NCBI GenBank assembly: GCA_945862985.1 | Contig: CAMAZF010000001.1 | Location: forward strand, 62,001 to 126,000 | Length of the DNA: 64,000 nt | Reading direction: 5' to 3' | Source: Bordetella parapertussis | GTDB lineage: Bacteria; Pseudomonadota; Gammaproteobacteria; Burkholderiales; Burkholderiaceae_A | Shown here: one piece after another, positions 46,729-56,643 of the stretch | Layout: each line of letters begins with the position of its first letter | Position numbering within the stretch: position 1 is the stretch's first letter | Program-made: the position numbers and the translations under genes | Notes under the pieces: generated by a model | Seen by the model: the letters and a program-made list of their open reading frames with translations, nothing else | The model's database searches: none | What the model was told of the DNA's origin: nothing

Positions 46729-47427
46729 CTATCCGAATCGCCCCAGTGGCTGAAAGGTCAAGGGCTTCTCCCCTCCATCACCTGCGTTTCTTCGGGCCTC
46801 CCCTCGCCAGGCATGTGCGTGCACCCACTCAAACGACAGGCTGACCCGGCCATCGCTTCCTCTGAGCCGATCGAAAGCGTCCTGTGCCGCTGCAAACCGG
46901 GACCTCGGCTGCAAGCCCCGACCAGAGGTCGCAGGCCACAAGCCGCGAAGATCGTTCCACGCCGTCAGAAAGCTGCGATAGGTCCACACCACCCGCTCCG
47001 ACTCGGTGACTGGGGCCGAGAGTCCTGCTTGGCTCAATGCGTCCCCCAAGTCATGCAGGTCTAGCCCCCGCGGCTCAGCTTGCAAATCCAACCCGAGGGC
47101 AGTTCGCCACTCGATCAGGGTGCCAGGTCCGAGGCTGGAAACCATGAGAACCCCGCCAGGTCCGAGCGCCGGGACCCACAGGCGGATAGACTCGGCAAGA
47201 TGTTCGAGCCTGGGCAAGGGCAGACCGACGACCCTCACCAAGGAGAGCGGGGCATGGGCTGCCTGATGGTTGACCTGGGGGCTGAGCTGAGGGCCGGCCT
47301 GAAAGGCCTTCATAGGAAGCGAGAGCTGGTCCCCTGCTGCAAGCCGCATCCATTCCAAGCGGTCGTGCTGTCCGGCTTCCAAAGCCTCCATGACTGAGCC
47401 GTTCGACCCATGCGCCGTCTCATCCAT
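46729..47427 (-). CDS. Reduced BioC-like methyltransferase
   Basis: 232 aa. The region LGPGGVLMVSSLGPGTLIEWRTAL and HDLGDALSQAGLSAP, and the later WNDLRG, match BioC-type methyltransferases found beside comF in Burkholderiales. However, after RLEWMRL, where the SAM-binding VLDxGCGxG block should follow, about 100 residues are absent and no glycine-rich loop is seen. Start at 47427 with AAGGAG 11 nt upstream. Divergent from comF. It may be inactive or have a changed role. A complete bioC could exist elsewhere. Confidence 0.65.
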   Translation of the reverse strand: MDETAHGSNGSVMEALEAGQHDRLEWMRLAAGDQLSLPMKAFQAGPQLSPQVNHQAAHAPLSLVRVVGLPLPRLEHLAESIRLWVPALGPGGVLMVSSLGPGTLIEWRTALGLDLQAEPRGLDLHDLGDALSQAGLSAPVTESERVVWTYRSFLTAWNDLRGLWPATSGRGLQPRSRFAAAQDAFDRLRGSDGRVSLSFEWVHAHAWRGEARRNAGDGGEKPLTFQPLGRFG

Positions 47428-47470
47428 AGGGAGTGGGCTCCTTGACATGTGGCTGAGTATAGTCAGAGCG

Positions 47471-48142
47471 ATGGTCTCCCCCAGGCATTTGGCCCGCACT
47501 CAAGAGGCGGGCTGGCGCGCGGCCGCCTTGCCCACAGGCGAATGCGCCTGGGTCTGGGCAGCTGGCCCCTACTCGGGAGATCTCGGAGAGGCCATTCGCC
47601 GAGCCAAATACGGGCAAGACTGGGTCAGCGTGCAAACCCTCAGATGCCACATGAAAAGGGTGCACCACAGCGGGGTCTGGACCCTTCATCCCACCCTGGT
47701 GCCCATCCCTGCGGATCCCAAACGACTCGGTCGTCGAGGTCTTCACCTGCCTGCGCTGCTCGCTCAGAGCCTCAGCCGGAATCGTGGCCTCCCCCTCGAT
47801 CGATTGGGGCTTCTTAAGCACCAGACCTCCGACAGCCTCGCCCAACATCGCGCTGAACCCTCTGCCCCCTTGCGAGCGCGGCCCCACTTTGAGGCGAACC
47901 AGCGGCTTCAGGGATGCCCAGTGGTGCTCATCGACGACGTCCTCACCAGCGGACTCACCCTCGAGGTGGCCTTCGGAGCGCTGCGCGCAGTCGGCGCCCA
48001 TCCCGTTGGGGCTGTGGTGCTTGCACACCAACGAGCGGCTGAGCGCAGCCGAACTATGATGGCGCCATGCACGCTCCCCAACCCGTCAGCCTTCATGTCG
48101 TTCTGGTCGAGCCTGAAATTCCGCCGAACACGGGAAATGTGA
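47471..48142 (+). CDS. ComF-family phosphoribosyltransferase-like protein
   Basis: 223 aa. The C-terminal PRPP-binding motif VVLIDDVLTSGLTL and the FALARTxxQxxLxxxxR-like KHQTSDSLAQHRA segment fit ComF. The usual N-terminal four-cysteine zinc ribbon is absent. Relatives act in DNA uptake. The start is uncertain (47390 and 47447 are in frame). The last 76 bp overlap the trmL start in another frame, adding a tail (PNPSAFMSFWSSLKFRRTREM) with no ComF likeness. Confidence 0.75.
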   Translation: MVSPRHLARTQEAGWRAAALPTGECAWVWAAGPYSGDLGEAIRRAKYGQDWVSVQTLRCHMKRVHHSGVWTLHPTLVPIPADPKRLGRRGLHLPALLAQSLSRNRGLPLDRLGLLKHQTSDSLAQHRAEPSAPLRARPHFEANQRLQGCPVVLIDDVLTSGLTLEVAFGALRAVGAHPVGAVVLAHQRAAERSRTMMAPCTLPNPSAFMSFWSSLKFRRTREM

Positions 48143-48555
48143 TCCGACTCTGTGCCAATACGGGCGCGATTTTGCACCTCATTGGGCCATTGGGCTTTCC
48201 ACTGGACAGTGCAAAAATGAAGCGCGCGGGGCTCGATTACCACGAATATTGCCGCCTTCAGGTTTATGAAAACTGGGAGTCATTTTGGCGTGCCGAGTCG
48301 CCAAATCCTATCCAGTGCTTTGCGCTCTCCACCCGGGGGCAAAAGTCCGTCTTCGATCAGGCCATCCCCAAAGATGCGTGGTTCTTTTTTGGGTCTGAGA
48401 CGCGAGGGCTGTCGGAGTCTCACCGCCTGACGTTCGGTCCGGATCAGATCCTGCGCCTACCCATGCAGCCCGAGAGCAGAAGTCTCAACCTGAGCAACGC
48501 CGTTGCGGTCTGCGTCTTCGAGGCATGGAGGCAACAGCTCTACGGCCTCTCGTAG
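48067..48555 (+). CDS. trmL: tRNA (cytidine/uridine-2'-O)-methyltransferase TrmL
   Basis: 162-aa SPOUT methyltransferase modifying the wobble base of certain leucine tRNAs. LVEPEIPPNTGNVIRLCANTG, the FFFGSETRGLS loop and the knot RSLNLSNAVAVCVFEAWRQ are clear. Overlaps comF upstream and gpsA (16 bp, tail to tail) downstream. Confidence 0.95.
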   Translation: MHAPQPVSLHVVLVEPEIPPNTGNVIRLCANTGAILHLIGPLGFPLDSAKMKRAGLDYHEYCRLQVYENWESFWRAESPNPIQCFALSTRGQKSVFDQAIPKDAWFFFGSETRGLSESHRLTFGPDQILRLPMQPESRSLNLSNAVAVCVFEAWRQQLYGLS

Positions 48556-49622
48556 GTCATGGCGCGTGCCATCAGGCGCTCACAAACGGCTTGAACCTCA
48601 GCCCTTCCGGCAAGCAGATCATTCACGGCCTGAACGATCGGGCAGTCAACGCCATAGTCGTGGGCCAGTTGCGCCAGAGCCGGTGCAGCACCCACCCCTT
48701 CTGCCACATGCCCTAGGTCCTTGAGGACCGCGTCCAACACCTGGCCCTGCGCGAGGGCAAGACCAACGCGTCGATTCCGAGAGAGATCGCCCGTGGCGGT
48801 CAGCACCAGATCGCCCAAGGCTCCCAGCCCGAGAAAGGTCTCAGGGCGAGCCCCCATCGCCTGTCCAAGCCGAGCCGCCTCTGCAAGCCCTCGGGTCAGG
48901 AGCGCCGCACGAGCATTTCCCCCCAAGGACAGGCCATCCGAGATGCCTGCGGCAATCGCAAGTACATTCTTCATGGCCCCACCCAGCTGCACGCCCACCA
49001 GATCATTGGTGGGATAAAGGCGCATCGAACCCCCATGCAGCCGTTGCGCGCAGGACTGTGCCCAGAGGAGATCTGTGGAAGCCAGAGCCAGAGCGGACGG
49101 AAGCCCCTTGGCCACTTCCTGGGCAAAGCTGGGCCCCGACAGTGCTGCCTGAGGCCAGGAGGCCAGTCGGGTCAGAAGATCGGAGGCGAAACAGACTCGT
49201 TGACTCAGGGGATGGATGAGAACCCCTTTTGCAAGCCAGATGAGACCCTCTCCTGGCGCAGCAGCAGGACCCAGAATCTGTGCGACTCGATCCGCCATCT
49301 CCTCTAGCGAGGACAGTGGGCCCGCGAACACCAAAACTCCCGGGCCATGCGCGCTCCGCAATCCGGCATCACGCCAGCGTTCAAGCGCCTGCGTGAAGTC
49401 TTGCTCGACCACCAAAGGGGAGGGAAATGGGATGCCGGGGAGATACCGTTGATTCTCGCGACGCTGATGGAGGTCCAGCGCGTGGTCAGGCCGCCTCGCC
49501 CAAAGCCCAATCGGCCCCCCCCCCATTCGCTGGGAGAGCGCCGCGAAATGCACTGCCAGAGCAGTGCCCCACGCGCCCGCGCCCAGCACCAGCAAAGGGG
49601 GGAGCGGGGAGCCCGCCTGCAT
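48540..49622 (-). CDS. gpsA: Glycerol-3-phosphate dehydrogenase (NAD(P)+)
   Basis: 360-aa enzyme making sn-glycerol 3-phosphate for phospholipids. Rossmann motif LGAGAWGTALAV at the start, ALSGPSFAQEVAKGLP, and KNVLAIAAGISDGLSLGGNARAALLTRGLAE with the catalytic Lys are present. Start at 49622 (MQAGSPLPPLLVLGAG); upstream frame overlaps secB. The secB-gpsA-trmL order is conserved in the group. Confidence 0.95.
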   Translation of the reverse strand: MQAGSPLPPLLVLGAGAWGTALAVHFAALSQRMGGGPIGLWARRPDHALDLHQRRENQRYLPGIPFPSPLVVEQDFTQALERWRDAGLRSAHGPGVLVFAGPLSSLEEMADRVAQILGPAAAPGEGLIWLAKGVLIHPLSQRVCFASDLLTRLASWPQAALSGPSFAQEVAKGLPSALALASTDLLWAQSCAQRLHGGSMRLYPTNDLVGVQLGGAMKNVLAIAAGISDGLSLGGNARAALLTRGLAEAARLGQAMGARPETFLGLGALGDLVLTATGDLSRNRRVGLALAQGQVLDAVLKDLGHVAEGVGAAPALAQLAHDYGVDCPIVQAVNDLLAGRAEVQAVCERLMARAMTYERP

Positions 49623-49627
49623 ACCGA

Positions 49628-50143
49628 TTACTGGGGCAGGATAATGCCGGAGCCTTCTGACCCTGGCTCCTGAGTGGCCTGCTGCGCCGCCAACTGCGCC
49701 ATGCGCTGTTGGAAGAAGGCCTCCCAGTTGATCTCTGCAAGATGGACCGGTGGGAAGCTGGAACGCTGAACCACATCGGCCATATTTGCCCGGAGGTAGG
49801 GATAGACGATGTTCGGGCATGAGATCCCCTTGAGCAGCAGGCGCTGCTCGTCGGTCACACCGCGAATCTCAAATATGCCCGCCTGGGAGGCCTCAATGAG
49901 GAACCCCACCTTGTCCGCAAACCGACAGGTCACGGTACAGCGGACCACCACCTCAACCAGGTTGTTTCCAAGCTCCGATTCTGCCGTCTCAATCTCAAAC
50001 TCAAGCTTGGGCTCGTTCGCGTCCAGGAAAATCCCCGGCGCATTGGGCAGCTCAAGGGAGCAATCCTTTAGGTAGACCCGTTGAAGGCTAAAAACAGTCT
50101 GAGAGGTCTCGGTCTGGGTCGTCGCTGCAGTGGCTTCAGTCAT
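49628..50143 (-). CDS. secB: Protein-export chaperone SecB
   Basis: 171-aa cytoplasmic chaperone holding Sec substrates unfolded for SecA. FSLQRVYLKDCSLELPNAP, LVEVVVRCTVTCRFADKVGFLIEASQAGIF and SCPNIVYPYLRANMADVVQRSSFPPVHLAEINW are highly conserved. Follows grxC by 9 bp. Confidence 0.97.
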   Translation of the reverse strand: MTEATAATTQTETSQTVFSLQRVYLKDCSLELPNAPGIFLDANEPKLEFEIETAESELGNNLVEVVVRCTVTCRFADKVGFLIEASQAGIFEIRGVTDEQRLLLKGISCPNIVYPYLRANMADVVQRSSFPPVHLAEINWEAFFQQRMAQLAAQQATQEPGSEGSGIILPQ

Positions 50144-50152
50144 AACAAACTT

Positions 50153-50437
50153 TCAAGTGGTGGGTTCAGAGGCCCCTCGCTCAGACGCGAGAAGGGGAAC
50201 AAGTTGTCCGGCGTGATCGAGCGCATGTAGGTCGTCGCACCCTCCCACATGTGTGTGACCAATAAAAATTTGGGGGACCGTGCGACGTCCGGTTTCTTGG
50301 ATCATCTGCTGCTTGAGCTCTGGCTGAAGGTCAACGCAGATTTTCTCGATGTCTGTCACGCCGCGCTCGCGCAGGAGGGACTCGGCGCGCGAACAAAATG
50401 GGCAGAAGGCTGAGGTATACATCCGAACGGCGTTCAC
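50153..50437 (-). CDS. grxC: Glutaredoxin 3
   Basis: 94-aa dithiol glutaredoxin. The active site is CPFC (usual: CPYC) in MYTSAFCPFCSRAESLL, with GRRTVPQIFIGHTHVGGCDDL as the glutathione-binding part. Overlaps the rhodanese gene by 4 bp and precedes secB, an arrangement known in proteobacteria. Confidence 0.95.
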   Translation of the reverse strand: MNAVRMYTSAFCPFCSRAESLLRERGVTDIEKICVDLQPELKQQMIQETGRRTVPQIFIGHTHVGGCDDLHALDHAGQLVPLLASERGASEPTT

Positions 50438-50868
50438 GATTTCACCTGCGACTTAATCGGGAGTCCAGCCTGACGCCATGCGTCAAACCCACCCTCGAGG
50501 TTGTAGACCTCCGTCAGTCCCGCCTCGCGTAGCTTCTTGGCAATGCGTTGACTGCGCATCCCGCTTGCGCACATCACAATCACAGGCTTGGGCTGTTTGG
50601 GCCCCTGGGCCTCTTTCACGAGCGCATCCTGCGCTTGGGCAAAGGTAGACATGGGCATGTGCCGGGCCTGGGGAACAGCGCCTCGGGACAACTCAGGAGC
50701 CTCGCGTACATCGATCAGGATGGCGTTTTTGCTGTTGAGCATCTGCGTTGCGCCAAGGGTGTTGAGTGCTCCAACAGAGGAGCCTCGATTGAGCACAGGC
50801 CAGAGCAACATGCCTCCACTCACCAAAGCGGCCATGACCAACACGATGTTGTCGACTAAGAAATCCAC
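50434..50868 (-). CDS. Membrane-anchored rhodanese-like protein
   Basis: 144 aa with one N-terminal helix (FLVDNIVLVMAALVSGGMLLWPVL) and a rhodanese domain. The active-site cysteine is in MCASGMRS, and AILIDVREAPELSRG is the first signature. It starts at GTG 50868 with AAAGGA 6 nt upstream, the start used by close relatives (VDFLVDN). Function probably sulfur transfer, substrate unknown. Divergent from gpmA, 109 bp apart. Confidence 0.93.
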   Translation of the reverse strand: MDFLVDNIVLVMAALVSGGMLLWPVLNRGSSVGALNTLGATQMLNSKNAILIDVREAPELSRGAVPQARHMPMSTFAQAQDALVKEAQGPKQPKPVIVMCASGMRSQRIAKKLREAGLTEVYNLEGGFDAWRQAGLPIKSQVKS

Positions 50869-50977
50869 GGGGGTCCTTTGAGAAGAGAATCTGGCGCCAA
50901 TTGTGGCTGGGCGGCTGAAACCATGCGACGGATTATAGAATGGGAGCGTTAAATGCCTTCTAAAAAGAGTCCTTGCT

Positions 50978-51739
50978 ATGCCGAACCCCGCTCCCTTGGT
51001 CATTCTTCGACATGGCCAGAGCCAATGGAACCTTGAAAACCGTTTCACAGGATGGGTTGATGTAGACCTCTCCGCTGCGGGTGTTGAAGAGGCTCGTCGA
51101 GCGGGCCTGCTGCTGCGTGACCGCGGCTTCTCGTTTGATCTGGCCTTCACCAGCGTGCTCAAACGTGCCATTCGCACCTGTTGGATCACACTCGATACGC
51201 TCGATGAGATGTGGATCCCGATTGAGCATGACTGGCGGCTCAACGAGCGGCATTACGGCGCCCTTGCTGGTCTCAATAAGACCGAGACAGCACAGAAGTA
51301 CGGGGAGGATCAGGTCCTGCTGTGGCGAAGGGCCTATCACATCCGTCCCAACGCGATCACGCGCGAGGATCCAGCATGGGCGGGCCATGATCGGCGTTAT
51401 TCACACCTGCCACCCGAACAGATTCCTCTGACCGAATGCCTCGCCGACACGGTGGTTCGTGTGGAATCTTTCTGGCGTGAGCGGGTATTGCCCGAACTTG
51501 CCAGCGGCAAGCGTATTCTGATCTCCGCACACGGGAACTCTCTGCGGGCCCTCCTCAAGATCCTCGAGGGCCTCTCTGAAGCAGCCGTCCTCGAGCTCAA
51601 CATTCCCACTGCGCAGCCTCTGGTGCTCGAGTTTGACGACCAGATGCGGTTGCGTGAGCGCCATTACCTCGCCGACCCGAGCGAGATTGAGGCGGCCATG
51701 GCCGCCGTAGCAAACCAAGGAAAGGCCAAAACCTCATGA
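50978..51739 (+). CDS. gpmA: 2,3-bisphosphoglycerate-dependent phosphoglycerate mutase
   Basis: 253-aa glycolytic/gluconeogenic enzyme. Phosphohistidine in LVILRHGQSQWN, NRFTGWVDVDLSAAG, ERHYGALAGLNK and the second His in LISAHGNSLRALLK are intact. Overlaps ctpA by 4 bp. Confidence 0.96.
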   Translation: MPNPAPLVILRHGQSQWNLENRFTGWVDVDLSAAGVEEARRAGLLLRDRGFSFDLAFTSVLKRAIRTCWITLDTLDEMWIPIEHDWRLNERHYGALAGLNKTETAQKYGEDQVLLWRRAYHIRPNAITREDPAWAGHDRRYSHLPPEQIPLTECLADTVVRVESFWRERVLPELASGKRILISAHGNSLRALLKILEGLSEAAVLELNIPTAQPLVLEFDDQMRLRERHYLADPSEIEAAMAAVANQGKAKTS

Positions 51740-53145
51740 CACGCGCCAAGCTCAGAGTGGTGGGGTGGGTGACTACCGGAATCATTGCCGGCATCGCACT
51801 GAGCACCGGCCTGACTGCGCTGGCGCAGAGGGAAGGTAAGTCTGTCCTCCCGCTCGACGAACTCAGACAGTTCGCTGAAGTCTATGGGGCGGTCAAAGCG
51901 CACTACGTCGAGCCAGTTGAAGACAAAAAGCTGATTCATGAAGCCATCAGCGGCATGCTGAGCGGCCTTGATCCGCACTCCTCCTACCTCGATGCAGAGG
52001 CCTTCAAAGAACTCCAGGTGGGAACACAGGGTGAATTTGGAGGGCTGGGCATTGAAGTGGGCGTCGAAGATGGCTTTATTCGGGTGGTCTCACCCATCGA
52101 GGACACTCCCGCGGCCCGTGCAGGCATTCAGGCCGGCGACCTGATCATTAAGATTGATGACAAAGCGACCAAGGGCCTCGGCATCAACGACGCCGTCAAG
52201 CTGATGCGAGGAGCGCCCAAGACGAAGATCACGCTCACACTCTCGCGCAAGGGGGTCAACCAGCCCATCGTCGTCACCATCGAGCGAGACATCATTCGCG
52301 TACAGAGCGTTCGCACCCAGTGGGTTGCACCAGGCTATGGCTTTGTGCGAATCACGCAATTCCAGGAGCACACCCTCGAGTCCCTCGTCGAGAAAGTCAA
52401 CGCGCTCCTCGCCACTGCCAAGACGGACCCTACCAAGCCCATCAAGGGCTTGGTGCTCGACCTTCGAAATGACCCGGGAGGGCTCTTGCATGCAGCCATC
52501 GGCGTCTCTGCCGCATTCCTGCCAAGCGAGGTCGTGGTGGTGAAGACTGACGGCCGACAAGACGATGCCAAGCGGTCATACCTGGCCATCGCTGACGACT
52601 ATCGGCGCACGCCCTCTGAAGACCCGCTGCCCAAGCTCAATCCCCTGGTCAAAACCCTCCCCCTCGTCGTCCTGATCAATGCTGGATCCGCGTCCGCCTC
52701 GGAGATCGTGGCTGGAGCCCTTCAAGACCACGGCAGAGCCAAGCTTCTGGGGACACAGTCCTTCGGGAAGGGATCGGTTCAGACCATTCTGCCGCTCACC
52801 CGCAACTCGGCCATCAAGCTCACGACAGCCCTTTACTACACTCCTAAAGGTCGCTCGATTCAGGCCAAAGGCATCGAGCCGGACTTCTGGGTAGAGGAGA
52901 CTGCAGAGGGTGACGTCGTGGATCGATTCCGTTTGCGCGAAGCTGACCTCAGCGGTCACCTGGGCAATCAAAAGGGCGATCCGAGAGGTGAGAAGAAGCC
53001 GGAATCGGCTCGAGCCGAGCGTGAAGGTCGCCCCACGATTCCTGCCAAGCCCATCACGTTTGGATCGGCTGAGGACTACCAGCTTCAGCAAGCCCTGGCC
53101 CACCTCCAGGGCAAGCCCGTCGCGGTTCGGTCCGCAAAGCCCTAA
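51736..53145 (+). CDS. ctpA: C-terminal processing peptidase (S41 family)
   Basis: 469-aa periplasmic protease with an N-terminal signal/anchor (TTGIIAGIALSTGLTALAQ), PDZ domain (about 95-180, FGGLGIEVGVEDGFIRVVSPI) and S41 domain. Ser-Lys dyad: Ser in NAGSASASEIVAGAL and Lys in GTQSFGKGSVQ. The C-terminal extension is charged. Coupled to gpmA by a 4-bp overlap. Confidence 0.95.
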   Translation: MTRAKLRVVGWVTTGIIAGIALSTGLTALAQREGKSVLPLDELRQFAEVYGAVKAHYVEPVEDKKLIHEAISGMLSGLDPHSSYLDAEAFKELQVGTQGEFGGLGIEVGVEDGFIRVVSPIEDTPAARAGIQAGDLIIKIDDKATKGLGINDAVKLMRGAPKTKITLTLSRKGVNQPIVVTIERDIIRVQSVRTQWVAPGYGFVRITQFQEHTLESLVEKVNALLATAKTDPTKPIKGLVLDLRNDPGGLLHAAIGVSAAFLPSEVVVVKTDGRQDDAKRSYLAIADDYRRTPSEDPLPKLNPLVKTLPLVVLINAGSASASEIVAGALQDHGRAKLLGTQSFGKGSVQTILPLTRNSAIKLTTALYYTPKGRSIQAKGIEPDFWVEETAEGDVVDRFRLREADLSGHLGNQKGDPRGEKKPESARAEREGRPTIPAKPITFGSAEDYQLQQALAHLQGKPVAVRSAKP

Positions 53146-53156
53146 CGCCCAAGGCC

Positions 53157-53915
53157 ATGACCCCTGAGCTCGAGCTTCAGCACAGCAGGACCCTGCTGCT
53201 GCCAGAGCTGGAGGTCGATCAGATTGAGAGACTACAGACCTCTGAGGTCTGGGTGATCGGACTTGGGGGACTTGGCACGGCGGCCAGTCTCTACCTTGCC
53301 AGCAGCGGGGTTGGACGCTTACACCTGGTCGATGGAGATCAGATAGATGCAAGCAACCTCCCCAGGCAGATTCTCTACGGCCAGGCCGATCTGGGCAGAC
53401 CGAAGGCTGAGGTGGCTGCGGAACGACTGCGCAGCCTCAACCCCAACGCTCAGATCTCTGCCCACACCCAGATGGCCCAGCGAGACTGGCTCGAGTCTGC
53501 CCTCCAGAGCGCCAGCCTCGTTCTTGACTGCACCGATCGCTTTGTGAGCCGTCAATCGATCAACGAGGTGTGCTTGAGGCTCCAGATCCCTTTGGTGATT
53601 GCCTCGGTCGTGCGGTGGGAAGGCCAGCTTCTGGCTTGTGGGCCATCCCTGCGAGCCCAGGGCTGTTATGCCTGTACCTTTCCACTGGTAAACGACGCCT
53701 CAGGCTCCAGCGCCGTCGACGCAGCCTGTGGGGCTTTTGGCGTCTTTCCGAGCATGGCTGGGGTCATGGCGACGCTTCAAGCCCAAGAGGCACTCAAGCT
53801 GCTGCTCGGGCTCCATCCAGAGCCAGACCTGCTCATGCTTCAGGGGCCCTCGCTCGAACTGATTCGGATTCAACGCAGACGTGATCCGAACTGCCCCGCG
53901 TGCAAGGGCGCATGA
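53157..53915 (+). CDS. MoeB/ThiF/HesA-family adenylyltransferase
   Basis: 252-aa E1-like enzyme activating a ubiquitin-like sulfur carrier. ATP motif VIGLGGLGTAASLYLASSGVG, DGDQIDASNLPRQILY, DCTDRF and zinc cysteines in CYACTFP and CPAC are present. It has no rhodanese domain. It could serve molybdopterin (MoaD) or thiamine (ThiS); neither partner gene is in the window. Convergent with slmA. Confidence 0.88.
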   Translation: MTPELELQHSRTLLLPELEVDQIERLQTSEVWVIGLGGLGTAASLYLASSGVGRLHLVDGDQIDASNLPRQILYGQADLGRPKAEVAAERLRSLNPNAQISAHTQMAQRDWLESALQSASLVLDCTDRFVSRQSINEVCLRLQIPLVIASVVRWEGQLLACGPSLRAQGCYACTFPLVNDASGSSAVDAACGAFGVFPSMAGVMATLQAQEALKLLLGLHPEPDLLMLQGPSLELIRIQRRRDPNCPACKGA

Positions 53916-53932
53916 GCCACGGAGAGGCTCAT
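53912..53932. terminator. Hairpin between the convergent moeB-like and slmA genes
   Basis: ATGAGCC and GGCTCAT arms around a 7-nt loop include the stop codons of both genes. It could end transcription from both sides, but no T-run follows. Confidence 0.4.
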
Positions 53933-54555
53933 TCCGGAAGCAGGTGGGTGAGCGCGAACTCTAGATCAGAGGTGGGGTGGTCTTTAAATCCTGACTTGGC
54001 ATAGCGAAGCCAGCGTCCCTGGACATAGCCGATGCAAACTGCGGCTAGCGCGGCGGGCGCAGCATCACCCTGTGCGGCACCCGACTCGAGTCGAGCCAGC
54101 TTGAGGTTCTGGCGGAGCGACGCCTCGACGCGACTCATCAACTGGTTGACCCTGGATTGCAGGCGGGCATGCTCAAACGTGATGGCCTCCCCAATGAGTA
54201 CACGGGTCATGCCTGGATTCTTGTCAGAGAAGCCCAGCAGCACGCGCAGCACGGCTCGAGCCTTTTCATTGGGGGTCTCTGGCCCTGCCTCAATGCGATT
54301 AATCAGACCAAAAAGAGAGTCCTCGATGAACTCAAGGAGACCCTCATACATCTGGGCTTTGCTCGCAAAGTGACGATAGAGAGCGGCCTCGGACACGCCA
54401 ATCTTCTCGGCGAGCGCAGCAGTGGTCACGCGTTCAGGCTGACCCTCCTCGAGCATGGCCGCAATGGCCTGAAGGATCTGAATGCGACGCTCACCGGGGC
54501 GAGGACGTTTACGCGCGGGCGCTTCAACCAGCTCAGACTCAACCAGCTCAGACAT
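53929..54555 (-). CDS. slmA: Nucleoid occlusion factor SlmA (TetR fold)
   Basis: 208-aa TetR-family protein. The DNA-binding helices (ERVTTAALAEKIGVSEAALYRHFASKAQMYEGLLEFIED) and the position near argB/dksA match SlmA, which blocks FtsZ over unsegregated DNA. AGGAGG lies 5 nt before the ATG at 54555; the longer open frame overlaps the next gene and is rejected. Confidence 0.9.
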   Translation of the reverse strand: MSELVESELVEAPARKRPRPGERRIQILQAIAAMLEEGQPERVTTAALAEKIGVSEAALYRHFASKAQMYEGLLEFIEDSLFGLINRIEAGPETPNEKARAVLRVLLGFSDKNPGMTRVLIGEAITFEHARLQSRVNQLMSRVEASLRQNLKLARLESGAAQGDAAPAALAAVCIGYVQGRWLRYAKSGFKDHPTSDLEFALTHLLPE

Positions 54556-54563
54556 GCGACCTC

Positions 54564-55271
54564 CTACTTGGATCGGCCACGCGAGGCCAAATCTGCCAGC
54601 GAGTTTACTTGAAGGCGCACAAAACTGGGACGCCTTGCGCCTAAGGGTCGACCCTGTGCCCAGGCCTGGCGCCGCTGAGTCTCCGAACACCAAATCCTGG
54701 CCGTGCGCAGTCCGGCTCGATGAGCTGCGCGAAGATTCTCGGTGCTGTCATCGACGAGCTGCAGTCGGTGTGCAGGCAGCCCAGCTTGACGACCAAGGTG
54801 TCTCCAAAGCCAGGCCGAGGGCTTAGGCCGAAGCTGCCCCATGGCCCGCATGTCCTCGATCGCGATCACCCGCTCAAAGCAGCCCTTCAAGCCCAGGATC
54901 TCGATCAGCCCCTGTGCATAAGCGCGGGGCGCATTCGTGAGCAGCCAGCGACGCCCCTTCAGTCGCTGAATCCGAGCGCGCAGGCCAGTCACCACCCGCA
55001 CATGCTGGTCAAGGTGACCGAGTGGATGCGTCTCTCGCAGAAAAACCTCAGCATTCACACCATGGTGGCGCATCAGACCGAGTAACGTGGCCCCGTAGCG
55101 ATGCCAGTATCGCTTGCGCAAAGCGGTGGCCTCCGAGTGGGTTAAGCCGAGCGACCGTGCCATCCAAGCCGTCATGAGCCGATTCACTTCCGGCATCATC
55201 GACCAGCTTGCGTCATGCAACGTGTTGTCTAAGTCCAGCAGCCAGAGCCCGTGACTGGACGTACGCGTCAG
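54564..55271 (-). CDS. HAD-superfamily pyrimidine 5'-nucleotidase-like, non-standard start
   Basis: About 235 aa. HAD motif I LWLLDLDNTLHD, motif II WLLTNAP and motif IV with LVDDSTENL identify a YjjG/SDT1-type phosphatase, present before slmA in Burkholderiales. No ATG, GTG or TTG precedes motif I in frame after an upstream stop. The first TTG (55220) lies within motif I and would lose the catalytic aspartates. The CTG at 55271, 17 bp after the argB stop, is the best candidate; another CTG is at 55292. Confidence 0.7.
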   Translation of the reverse strand: MTRTSSHGLWLLDLDNTLHDASWSMMPEVNRLMTAWMARSLGLTHSEATALRKRYWHRYGATLLGLMRHHGVNAEVFLRETHPLGHLDQHVRVVTGLRARIQRLKGRRWLLTNAPRAYAQGLIEILGLKGCFERVIAIEDMRAMGQLRPKPSAWLWRHLGRQAGLPAHRLQLVDDSTENLRAAHRAGLRTARIWCSETQRRQAWAQGRPLGARRPSFVRLQVNSLADLASRGRSK

Positions 55272-55288
55272 AGCGATCTGGGCACCGT

Positions 55289-56622
<1,334 letters not shown>

Positions 56623-56643
56623 CTGAACAACCTGTGTCGGAGG

